This document shows positions 57,197 through 64,000 of a DNA stretch of 64,000 nt, in pieces. The first letter of the stretch is position 1. Each line of letters opens with the position of its first letter. The DNA comes from an uncultured bacterium (GTDB lineage: Bacteria > Planctomycetota > UBA1135 > GCA-002686595). The notes beneath the pieces are model-generated. The model had not been told where the DNA came from. It ran no database searches and saw only the letters and a program-made list of their open reading frames with translations. The stretch spans positions 1 to 64,000 of the forward strand of contig CALCXM010000182.1 of assembly GCA_937905825.1 (NCBI GenBank), read 5' to 3'. Both the position numbers and the translations under genes were made by a program.

Positions 57197-60100
57197 TTGA
57201 TACCGTTTCTCCTCAGCCTGTGCGCCACTCTCCAAGTTGATGATTTCAGCTTGGATCGCTATTTGGCGAGCCAAAACCCGCCGAGCCTCGAGCTGGTCTT
57301 GGAGAGGCTGGGTCCTGTTCCCAAGCTAGACGACCTGCTCGATCCGGATCGTCCGAAGGGAGACCCGCTGCCCCTTCCGTCGAGCGATGACAGCATTCCG
57401 CAGAAGCATGTTCAGCGCTTGGAGGAAATCGCTGCTTGGAGCAAGCTCGTCACAAGTGAGCGTGCAAAGGGGGACCACGAACAGGCCTCCCTGTGGGCAG
57501 CCAAACAAGCGAGCGAACGCCAAGCGCTCTTGCGTCCGCGACATCCCCTGATCGCCAGTAGCTTTGGCACCCTGTCCTACTGCCTCTACAACCTCAATCG
57601 GAATCTTGAGGCCCGCGACATGACCCTGGCGGCCCTCGACATTCAACTGGACGAGTACGGTCGCCTGAATAGCAGCGTCCGGGAGTCGCTCGTGCGTTTA
57701 TCCAACCGCTGCGAACGGTTGGGCGACGGCGCCAACGGGGAGCGCGCCTTGCGGCATGCACTGGACATTGCAATCCTGTGCGATGGCGCCACCTCTCCCG
57801 CAGCGGCCAGACTTCAAAGCAACTTGGCGTCCATCCTGACCGATCTAGGCAGGCCAGCCGATGCCTCCCAAACCTATGCACGCAGCCTGGAGATCTATGA
57901 GGAGTTGGATGGACCCAACGCCAGTTCCGTGGCGATCCTCTGCGCGAACATGGCCCAGACCGAGATCCGATTGGGACGCACGGGAGTCGCCCTGGACCTT
58001 CTAACGCGCGCGGTGGACATCCATCGCGCACTCGACCAACTCGACTCCCGTGCAGGTCTCGTTTGCTTGCTCGTCATGTCGGATCTCTGCCCGCCGATGC
58101 AAGCCCTCGAGTACATGGAAGAGGCCATGGACATCGCGGAGAAAGTCTTGGAGCCCGATGACTCGATCTGGCCCACCGCCTTGAACAAGTACGGGTGGGG
58201 ACTCGTGCAAGCCCGCGAACTCGAAGCAGCCGAGCCGCCCTTGCGCCGCGCCCTGGAGATCCAAACGGAACGCTATGGCCAGGAGAGCGCGCAGGTGGCC
58301 GACGTGCTCAACAATCTCTCCGGGTTGATGAAGGTGCGTGGCCAAACCTTGGAGGCCCTCGAGCTGTTCAAGCAGAGCTTTGCGGTCAAGCGCAAGTTCA
58401 CCCCTCGCAACCATCTCTCCCTGATCATCGGCTGGAACAACCTCGCCGTGCTGCACTCCGATCTTCGACAGTTTGAAGAAGCCGAGGAGGCCTGGCGCCA
58501 GGGCCTAGAGCTCTGCCTGGAACTGCTGCCCGCAGAACACGAGGACACCGCTCGGCTACTGACCAACTACGGCACCATGCTGTACGAGGTTCAGCGTTTC
58601 GAAGAGTCCGAGGCCATGTTGCGGGACGCGGTCGACATGCGCAGAAGCTTGCTGGGGAACCATCCGAGCACGGGCAGCTCCGAGTCCTCCTTGGCCCAAA
58701 CCCTGTTTGCGCTGGGTCAGGTGGACGAGGCCGACGAGCTCCTGAATACGGCGGAGCAATCCCACCGTGCCGATCTCGGAGCCCACGGCCTTGGCCTGCC
58801 CGCCGTGCTCCGCATTCGCACGTCCATCCAACGCTCGCGGAACGACAAAGAAGCCGCCTACCGCACCTCCCGGGAGGCGTTCGAGATGATCGATGCTCAG
58901 AAGGAGCAGTTGGTCGGGACGCCCTCCGAGGAAGCCCTTTTCGCGGAGGCTCTCTCCCACGGAAATCTCGCGGCCTTGCACGCGGCGACGATCATCGATT
59001 TGGGTCGGCCGGAAGAGGCCTTCAGCGTTTACGAACGGGCCCGCGGACGCATGCTGCTCGACTTGCTCGATCAACGCCGCAAAGCACAGCCCCAATGGCA
59101 AGCCGCCACGGTGGTGACCCCCAAACAGATTCAGGGCGGACTGCAGCCGGGGGAACAGATCCGCGCCTACTTCTGGTCAAACCAGTGCTTGCTGATCTAC
59201 GACGTTGGGCCAGAGGTCATGCGGGCAGAAGTCCGCGTTTGGGGCACGGGCAACATGACTCAGTTGGGCAAGGACATTGATCGCTACGCGCAACTTCTGG
59301 CGGACCCGGAGAATTCCGAAGGCCAGGAGCACCTAGGCCAGCGCCTGGTGGCCACCCTCTGGCCCGAGTCCACGGATGATCCGAAGCGATGGATCATCTT
59401 GCCGGACGGCCCCTTGCAGACTCTGCCCTTTGAAGCCCTTCCACGGCCCGGAAATAGCCAGCCGGAGTTTGTCTACGCCAGCTCGAGCACGCTTTATCAA
59501 GATCGTTGTCGCCTCGCCAAGCAGCGGGATCCCGATTTGAAGGTTCAGCTGCTCGCTGTTGGCGATCCAACCTTTTCCCCGGCAAGCGGTTTGACCCCCC
59601 TGCGCGCCACGCGCTCGGAAGTGGAAAACGCGGGGCGCCTCGTGCGTGAATCGGGCGGAGAATCTCAACTGCTCTTGGGTGCACATGCCACCTTGGAAGA
59701 ACTCAAGCTGCACGCTAGCTCGTGCACGCTCTTGCACCTCGCTACACACGGTCAACCGGGCAGCCCGGCGGATCCACTGGGCGCATCCTTGGCCTTGGCG
59801 CGGGGCTCCGCGCAAACGTCCGACCTAACCTTACGCATGCTGTTCGAGGACTGGCAGTCCCAACTCCCCAATTGCGATTTGGTGGTGCTTTCCGCCTGCG
59901 AAACGCAAAAAGCGACGCGGGTCGGTGACAGCCTGATGGCGCTCTCCTGGGGATTCTTCTACGCGGGCGCCCCGACGGTTCTGGCGAGCCTCTGGAAGGT
60001 CGACGACCGCGCCACCGCGTTGCTCATGGGCCGTTTCTACGAGAACCTGTTGAATGGTCAGGGCGACTCGAAGCTGGTGGCGTTGACGAAGGCGAAGCGC

Positions 60101-60292
60101 TGGCTAGCAGAGGCCAACCGGCGCGAGGTTCGCGAGTACGAGCGCAAGCTGGGCCTCGACGCGGTGACCGAAAATTCGCAGCGCTCCTCCGGGGGCAGCG
60201 GCGGTAGCGGTGGACTCAACTCCGGGATGTTGAAGCCCTATTCCGACCCCGCCTACTGGGCTGGGTTCGTGCTGCTTGGGTCGCCAGAATAA
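57197..60292 (+). CDS. TPR-repeat protein with C-terminal CHAT protease-like domain
   Basis: 1031 residues. A short hydrophobic N-terminus (IPFLLSLCATLQ) may be a signal. Residues about 70-590 are at least nine tetratricopeptide repeats of the Kinesin-light-chain type (for example SSVAILCANMAQTEIRLGRTGVAL, ALNKYGWGLVQARELEAAEPPL, AQVADVLNNLSGLMKVRGQTLEAL). The last 370 residues form a CHAT domain with catalytic-type His851 (LHLATHGQ) and Cys901 (LSACET), the caspase/separase-like dyad. CHAT proteins act as proteases in defence and regulatory systems, among other roles; no partner gene is visible. The start is TTG at 57197, the first plausible codon before the hydrophobic run; the real start is uncertain. 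A Gly/Ser stretch near residue 1000 interrupts the C-terminal end of the domain. Confidence 0.88.
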   Translation: MIPFLLSLCATLQVDDFSLDRYLASQNPPSLELVLERLGPVPKLDDLLDPDRPKGDPLPLPSSDDSIPQKHVQRLEEIAAWSKLVTSERAKGDHEQASLWAAKQASERQALLRPRHPLIASSFGTLSYCLYNLNRNLEARDMTLAALDIQLDEYGRLNSSVRESLVRLSNRCERLGDGANGERALRHALDIAILCDGATSPAAARLQSNLASILTDLGRPADASQTYARSLEIYEELDGPNASSVAILCANMAQTEIRLGRTGVALDLLTRAVDIHRALDQLDSRAGLVCLLVMSDLCPPMQALEYMEEAMDIAEKVLEPDDSIWPTALNKYGWGLVQARELEAAEPPLRRALEIQTERYGQESAQVADVLNNLSGLMKVRGQTLEALELFKQSFAVKRKFTPRNHLSLIIGWNNLAVLHSDLRQFEEAEEAWRQGLELCLELLPAEHEDTARLLTNYGTMLYEVQRFEESEAMLRDAVDMRRSLLGNHPSTGSSESSLAQTLFALGQVDEADELLNTAEQSHRADLGAHGLGLPAVLRIRTSIQRSRNDKEAAYRTSREAFEMIDAQKEQLVGTPSEEALFAEALSHGNLAALHAATIIDLGRPEEAFSVYERARGRMLLDLLDQRRKAQPQWQAATVVTPKQIQGGLQPGEQIRAYFWSNQCLLIYDVGPEVMRAEVRVWGTGNMTQLGKDIDRYAQLLADPENSEGQEHLGQRLVATLWPESTDDPKRWIILPDGPLQTLPFEALPRPGNSQPEFVYASSSTLYQDRCRLAKQRDPDLKVQLLAVGDPTFSPASGLTPLRATRSEVENAGRLVRESGGESQLLLGAHATLEELKLHASSCTLLHLATHGQPGSPADPLGASLALARGSAQTSDLTLRMLFEDWQSQLPNCDLVVLSACETQKATRVGDSLMALSWGFFYAGAPTVLASLWKVDDRATALLMGRFYENLLNGQGDSKLVALTKAKRWLAEANRREVREYERKLGLDAVTENSQRSSGGSGGSGGLNSGMLKPYSDPAYWAGFVLLGSPE

Positions 60293-60453
60293 CTCTTCGG
60301 TAGGTTGTGAAAGACCCGCCTCGTCGCTCCGCGCGCACCACAGGACGTTGCAAGGGTTCGTCCACGAGGGGCGCACCCCGGGGGCTCTCAGGGACTGATG
60401 CGAGACTCGTCAAGAATCGACTCAGGTGCCCCGCGTCCGCAGTCGTCGCAGCC

Positions 60454-62310
60454 TTACTCCCGAAAGGCCTGGCCGCCGCGGTAGAGAACAAGGCGCCTCT
60501 CGATCTTCTCGGCTAGGCGAGCTTGCCCTTCCGACTGCGCCAGGTGCAGTGCCTGCTGCGCGACGCGGGCAGCTTCCGTGAAATCCCCCGCTTCCGCCAA
60601 GGCAGCGGCGAGCACATCGAGATGCTTGGGCCGCGCGTTCCCGCTGACTTTGTTCAACCGACGAGCAACAAGCACCGCTTCGTCACCATCGCGAACAGCT
60701 GGGTCGCGGTCCGTCGCGAGCGCCCAAGCGAGCAGCATCAGCGCCCGTTCGAAGTCGGGCCGCAACTGCAAGGTGGCGCGGTATTCAGCGAGCCCTTCCG
60801 GCACCCGCCCCAGCTGGCAGAGCAGGTAGCCGTGGTTGAAACGAATCAACTCATCCTTGGGGCGGAAGCGTGCCGCCGCCGCGAAGCGTTTCAGAGCGCC
60901 CTCCTTGTCCCCCCGCGCGAAAAGCAAATTGCCGTAGTTGAAGGAAGCCTTCCCGTTCTTCGGCCGCAACTCCAGGGTGCGTAGGTAAGCGGCCTCGGCT
61001 TCATCGTCCCGACCCTCGTCCTTGAGCGCGATCGCCAGGTGATTCCAAGCGCGATCATTGCGCGGCATCTTCTCAACCGTGTCCTGCCAAAGGGTCACGA
61101 GCGATGCGTAATCGAGATTCCGCCGAATGCTCGACTCGGCGAAGACGGCGGCCACCAGCAAGACCATGCAGGCTGCAAGGGCCGGCGTTCTTTCGAACAG
61201 GGCACCGCCGATACGCCAGACGACCAACACGCCCATAGCCACCAGTGGCACAAGGGGCAAGTACATGCGGTGCTCTCCGAGCAGCTCTCCCGCGAGTGGA
61301 ATCACACTCGAAGTTGGCGCCAGAATGGCGAAGAAAGACAGCCCCAGCAAACCGAAGACCGAACGCCTCAGGACCCCGATCACCGCAGCGAGGAAGCCCA
61401 TGCCAAGCAGCGCCGTCTCGAAGTAGACATCCGACCAGGCGCGCACCAGCGGGAAGCTGTGGTAGTCAAAGATGAAAGGCTCCGACAGCAGCGCAAGTCG
61501 CAAGTAGCGCGTGATCCCGAGTGCTTGGGTGCGCAGGTAGTCGACGCCGTCGATGATCTCCGCGTGCTCGAATCCAACGGAGGCCCCGCGGTCTCCGCTC
61601 ACGATGAAAAGCGCCAAGAGCCCCCAAGTGGCCGCAAGTCCCAGATAGAGCCCCCAACGCTTGCGCAGGGCGGCAAGGATTGAACCTGCGCCAAACTGAC
61701 GATCGAGGGCCACAACAGCTAGGGGCAAAGAAACCGCGACCTCCTTGCAAGCCATGGAGCAAGCCGCGCAGACCACGCACGCGATGGACCAGCCGCGGCC
61801 CGCTCTCGAGCTGAAGCAACGCATCGCGCAATCGAGGCTCAAGAGATAGAACAACCCCATCATGGCTCCGTTGCGGTACACCACATGATTGAGGGTGTCC
61901 GTGTGCAGCGGATGCACGCTCCACAGAAGTGCGATCGAGAAGGCTGCTCCCAACACCTTCTCATCCGGGTACAGCTGGGCCAGCACGCGCCGCGCGAGGC
62001 TGAAGAGTGCCAGGGCGCTGAGGGCCAGAACGCTGATGTTGAAGAGGTGGTAGCCGAGCACGTCGCGGCCCCCCAACGCGTAGTTCAAGGCCAAGGAAAA
62101 GGAGACCAGGGGCCGCCCGCTGCTGCCCGCTCCCGGGGGTGCCCCAAAGGATTGGGACAGCGGCCAGAGGTGCTCGATGAAGGGATTCTCAACGATCGAG
62201 GGCGTGTCATCGAACACGAAGGGGCTCTCCAGGGTATTCGCGAAGATGGCAAACACCGCGAACACCAGCCCAAGGCAGGCTGCCAAGACACGTCGACTCT
62301 GCGGGGGCAT
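60454..62310 (-). CDS. TMTC-like membrane glycosyltransferase with C-terminal TPRs
   Basis: 618 residues. The first 420 contain about 10-12 membrane helices and the family pattern FANTLESPFVFDDTPSIVENP (acidic DD in the first loop, as in PMT-type O-mannosyltransferases), GRPLVSFSLALNYALGG, HPLHTDTLNHVVYRNGAMM and GEHRMYLPLVP. The last 190 residues are TPRs (AWNHLAIALKDEGRDDEAEAAYLRTLELRPKN; FNHGYLLCQLGRVPEGLAEYRATLQLRPD). This matches the TMTC/DUF1736 group that transfers sugars from lipid donors, with TPRs facing the acceptor. It is convergent with the CHAT gene; the 160-base gap shows no clear terminator. Confidence 0.88.
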   Translation of the reverse strand: MPPQSRRVLAACLGLVFAVFAIFANTLESPFVFDDTPSIVENPFIEHLWPLSQSFGAPPGAGSSGRPLVSFSLALNYALGGRDVLGYHLFNISVLALSALALFSLARRVLAQLYPDEKVLGAAFSIALLWSVHPLHTDTLNHVVYRNGAMMGLFYLLSLDCAMRCFSSRAGRGWSIACVVCAACSMACKEVAVSLPLAVVALDRQFGAGSILAALRKRWGLYLGLAATWGLLALFIVSGDRGASVGFEHAEIIDGVDYLRTQALGITRYLRLALLSEPFIFDYHSFPLVRAWSDVYFETALLGMGFLAAVIGVLRRSVFGLLGLSFFAILAPTSSVIPLAGELLGEHRMYLPLVPLVAMGVLVVWRIGGALFERTPALAACMVLLVAAVFAESSIRRNLDYASLVTLWQDTVEKMPRNDRAWNHLAIALKDEGRDDEAEAAYLRTLELRPKNGKASFNYGNLLFARGDKEGALKRFAAAARFRPKDELIRFNHGYLLCQLGRVPEGLAEYRATLQLRPDFERALMLLAWALATDRDPAVRDGDEAVLVARRLNKVSGNARPKHLDVLAAALAEAGDFTEAARVAQQALHLAQSEGQARLAEKIERRLVLYRGGQAFRE

Positions 62311-62472
62311 CGGCTCACTTTAGGTAGGCGGGAGCTAGAATGCGCGGCCCCTCCCCTCGCCCAAAAAAATCTTCCACGAATTTGCGGGCAGGGGCCTGGC
62401 GCCAGGGTCTCCCCCCCAGAGATCCCCCAATCCCTACTCGTGTCCCTGTTTCTCGACTCCCAAGAATCTCCG

Positions 62473-64000
62473 ATGAAACTCACTAGGACTGGACTGCTTG
62501 GCGCCGCCGCCCTTCTTGCCACCGCCTTTTTCCTACGCTCCGAGACCTCCGAGCCTGCGCTCAACGCCGTCCCGGACGATGGCAGCGCGTCGATGATCCA
62601 ATCGCCCCAATCCTCCCAAGGCCCCCCGCAAAGCGAGCCGACGGTGGAAGCGAAAACCACCCAGTTGCCCGGCGCCAATCCGCCGCCCCCACCGACCCCT
62701 GGAAACGACTTGTGCCTCGGCGGCTCCTGGGAGCCGACCATCGCCGTCGATCCCTTGGACCAGGACACGATTGCCTGCGTTCAATTCAGGACGATTCGAG
62801 TGTCGTTCGACGGCGGGGACAACTTCCTCGCGGCCGACACCCTGGCTCCCACGGCGCCCCCTGGAATCTCGTTTGGGGGCGACCCAAGTCTCGGTTTCAA
62901 CAGCCGCGGGATGCTGTTCTTGACGATCCTCGGATCACCCAGCTCTCCGAGCATGCCCGGTCGCGATGTTTATCTGTACGGATGGACACGGGTTGGCAAC
63001 AGCTTCGTGCAGACCATCGGCCCCATCAACGTGACCGCGGCTGCGGGAATGGGGGCTCCCGCCAATGCCGACAAGGAATGGCTAGCCGTCGACTGGTTTG
63101 TCACGAGCCCGAATCGTGACGCTCTGCACGTGGCCTGGTCTCGCCTGGACAGTACCCCGGACTGGACCATCATGAGCACGAGCTCCGCCGACAACGGGGC
63201 CACCTGGACCCCTGCCGCTCAACTCTCGATCCCTGCGGATGGCACTCGCCCTTGGGGTGTTCACAACACGGTCGACTTGAAGGGCGATGTCTACGTGACC
63301 TATCACACTCAACCCGGCTTCTTGACGGTCAACCCGAGCGTGCCGGACGGCATCTCCGGCGGCGTCGCTATGCATCGCTCCACCGACGGCGGCGCGAGCT
63401 ACACCCGCACCGCGGCCGATCCTTTCAAGCCCGGGCAGGCCGACGCGACTTGGAACGTACAGAATGCCACCAACGGTGTTGTCGCCGGCAACAACTCCTG
63501 GTGGCAAGGCAACTGTCAAGCTCCCGTCCTGGCGGACCCGACCGAACCCGGCACGCTCTACGTAGTCTCCGTGGATGACCCGGACGACAACGTCGACGCG
63601 GGTGATCCGGCGGACATCTTCATCGTGCGCACCACGGACTGGGGTGCCACCTGGGACCCGCGAGTCCAGGTCAACGACGGCCCAGTGGGAGCTTTTTCAA
63701 TCTTCCCCGCCGCGGCGATCGACCCGATGACCGGCGCCATCGTTGTGAGCTGGTACGACAACCGGACCTTGAACATGGGCACCTCGGGCCAATTCTTGCT
63801 CGACTTGAGGGCCGCCAGCAGTTCTTCCGGAGGACTCTTCTGGTTCCCTTCTGCGGACGTGAACGATGGACAGTTCGATCCGGGTCTCTCTCAGTCTTGC
63901 CGCTTTTGCTGCGCGGGTTCCTGCGGAGCGGGCGTTCCCCCAACCATGCGCATCGGCGAGTACAACGGCGTCGCCATGGGCGAGTGCACCGCTCACTTTG
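62473..64000 (+). CDS. Secreted sialidase-fold (BNR-repeat) protein, 3' end cut by window edge
   Basis: At least 509 residues, open to the end of the window. A signal peptide (MKLTRTGLLGAAALLATAFF) and a Pro/Gln-rich linker (40-75) precede a beta-propeller with Asp-box-like repeats: SWEPTIAVDPLDQDTIACV, SFDGGDNFLAAD, SADNGATWTPAAQLS, STDGGASYTRTA and TTDWGATWDPRVQ. The repeats S-x-D-G-G-x-x-(W/Y) are those of the sialidase/exo-alpha-sialidase superfamily. No sialidase Arg triad could be confirmed, so enzyme activity is unproven. Near the visible end is a Cys cluster (CRFCCAGSCGAG). ATG at 62473 is set by the signal peptide and is divergent from the TMTC-like gene. Confidence 0.85.
   Translation, partial: MKLTRTGLLGAAALLATAFFLRSETSEPALNAVPDDGSASMIQSPQSSQGPPQSEPTVEAKTTQLPGANPPPPPTPGNDLCLGGSWEPTIAVDPLDQDTIACVQFRTIRVSFDGGDNFLAADTLAPTAPPGISFGGDPSLGFNSRGMLFLTILGSPSSPSMPGRDVYLYGWTRVGNSFVQTIGPINVTAAAGMGAPANADKEWLAVDWFVTSPNRDALHVAWSRLDSTPDWTIMSTSSADNGATWTPAAQLSIPADGTRPWGVHNTVDLKGDVYVTYHTQPGFLTVNPSVPDGISGGVAMHRSTDGGASYTRTAADPFKPGQADATWNVQNATNGVVAGNNSWWQGNCQAPVLADPTEPGTLYVVSVDDPDDNVDAGDPADIFIVRTTDWGATWDPRVQVNDGPVGAFSIFPAAAIDPMTGAIVVSWYDNRTLNMGTSGQFLLDLRAASSSSGGLFWFPSADVNDGQFDPGLSQSCRFCCAGSCGAGVPPTMRIGEYNGVAMGECTAHF

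Noticed and set aside
1..64000. CRISPR array, insertion sequence or prophage
   Set aside because: No regularly spaced direct repeats, no transposase or integrase motifs and no run of phage structural genes were seen on either strand.

Overview
The window looks like chromosome from a member of the Planctomycetota. This is inferred from gene content, not from a marker gene. The evidence is: several large secreted proteins ending in a Cys-rich 'YCFG...CPC' domain; a P-domain protein, a LamG protein and a CRTAC1-type FG-GAP protein; a Ser/Thr kinase fused to a formylglycine-enzyme-like domain beside an ECF sigma factor; a TPR-CHAT protein; a TMTC-like TPR glycosyltransferase; and a PQQ-like propeller protein. 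GC content is visibly high (roughly 60-65%, not computed). There are no insertion sequences, CRISPR arrays or rRNA genes. One tRNA, tRNA-Val(CAC), is present.

Layout. 1-2167: the 3' part of etfA, a bidirectional terminator and a secreted P-domain protein. 2660-11710: a divergent locus. Leftward run YceI-like protein, lipoprotein and type III polyketide synthase. Rightward run an MMPL/RND exporter, a histidine kinase, an NtrC-type sigma-54 activator and a FAD oxidoreductase. The 188-bp divergent gap carries a near-consensus sigma-54 promoter facing each way, each placed so that the mRNA would start within a few bases of the start codon, plus two inverted repeats that could be activator sites. 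I read this as a self-regulated polyketide/lipid synthesis and export system. 11748-23359: a LamG protein, DEAD-box helicase dbpA, a thioredoxin-reductase-like flavoprotein beside a very large (1558 aa) pyruvate:ferredoxin oxidoreductase, a DUF309 protein, a SagB-type double nitroreductase and an ArsC-like protein. 23636-30251: the kinase-SUMF1 fusion, a small protein, an ECF sigma factor, an unrecognised 402-aa protein and a secreted protein.

30342-39796 is the metabolic centrepiece. Nine leftward genes, the last eight tightly packed, encode a thiol-dioxygenase-like cupin, tryptophan 2,3-dioxygenase, a degenerate SDR, a luciferase-like flavin oxidoreductase, an asparaginase-II-like hydrolase, 2-aminomuconate-semialdehyde dehydrogenase, the catalytic subunit of a class III 2-aminophenol-type ring-cleavage dioxygenase, a fusion of the non-catalytic dioxygenase subunit with a RidA/2-aminomuconate-deaminase-like domain, and kynurenine formamidase. 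Together they suggest a tryptophan-to-2-aminomuconate catabolic route that uses a LigB-type ring cleaver instead of the usual cupin 3-hydroxyanthranilate dioxygenase. Kynureninase, kynurenine 3-monooxygenase and 2-amino-3-carboxymuconate-semialdehyde decarboxylase are not in the window. Three genes of the operon (SDR, flavin oxidoreductase, asparaginase-like) have no assigned step.

39970-64000 is mixed: yceH, a PQQ-like propeller, an Rcp1-type response regulator with a PAS-PAS kinase, xdhC, a DUF2064 glycosyltransferase flanked by two relics of one broken secreted-protein gene, a DUF6438-like lipoprotein, tRNA-Val, an ECF sigma factor, ligA-cdd, a DUF669-like gene, a CRTAC1-like protein, a secreted beta-helix-like protein, a membrane dipeptidase, TPR-CHAT, a TMTC-like protein and the 5' part of a sialidase-fold secreted protein that runs off the end.
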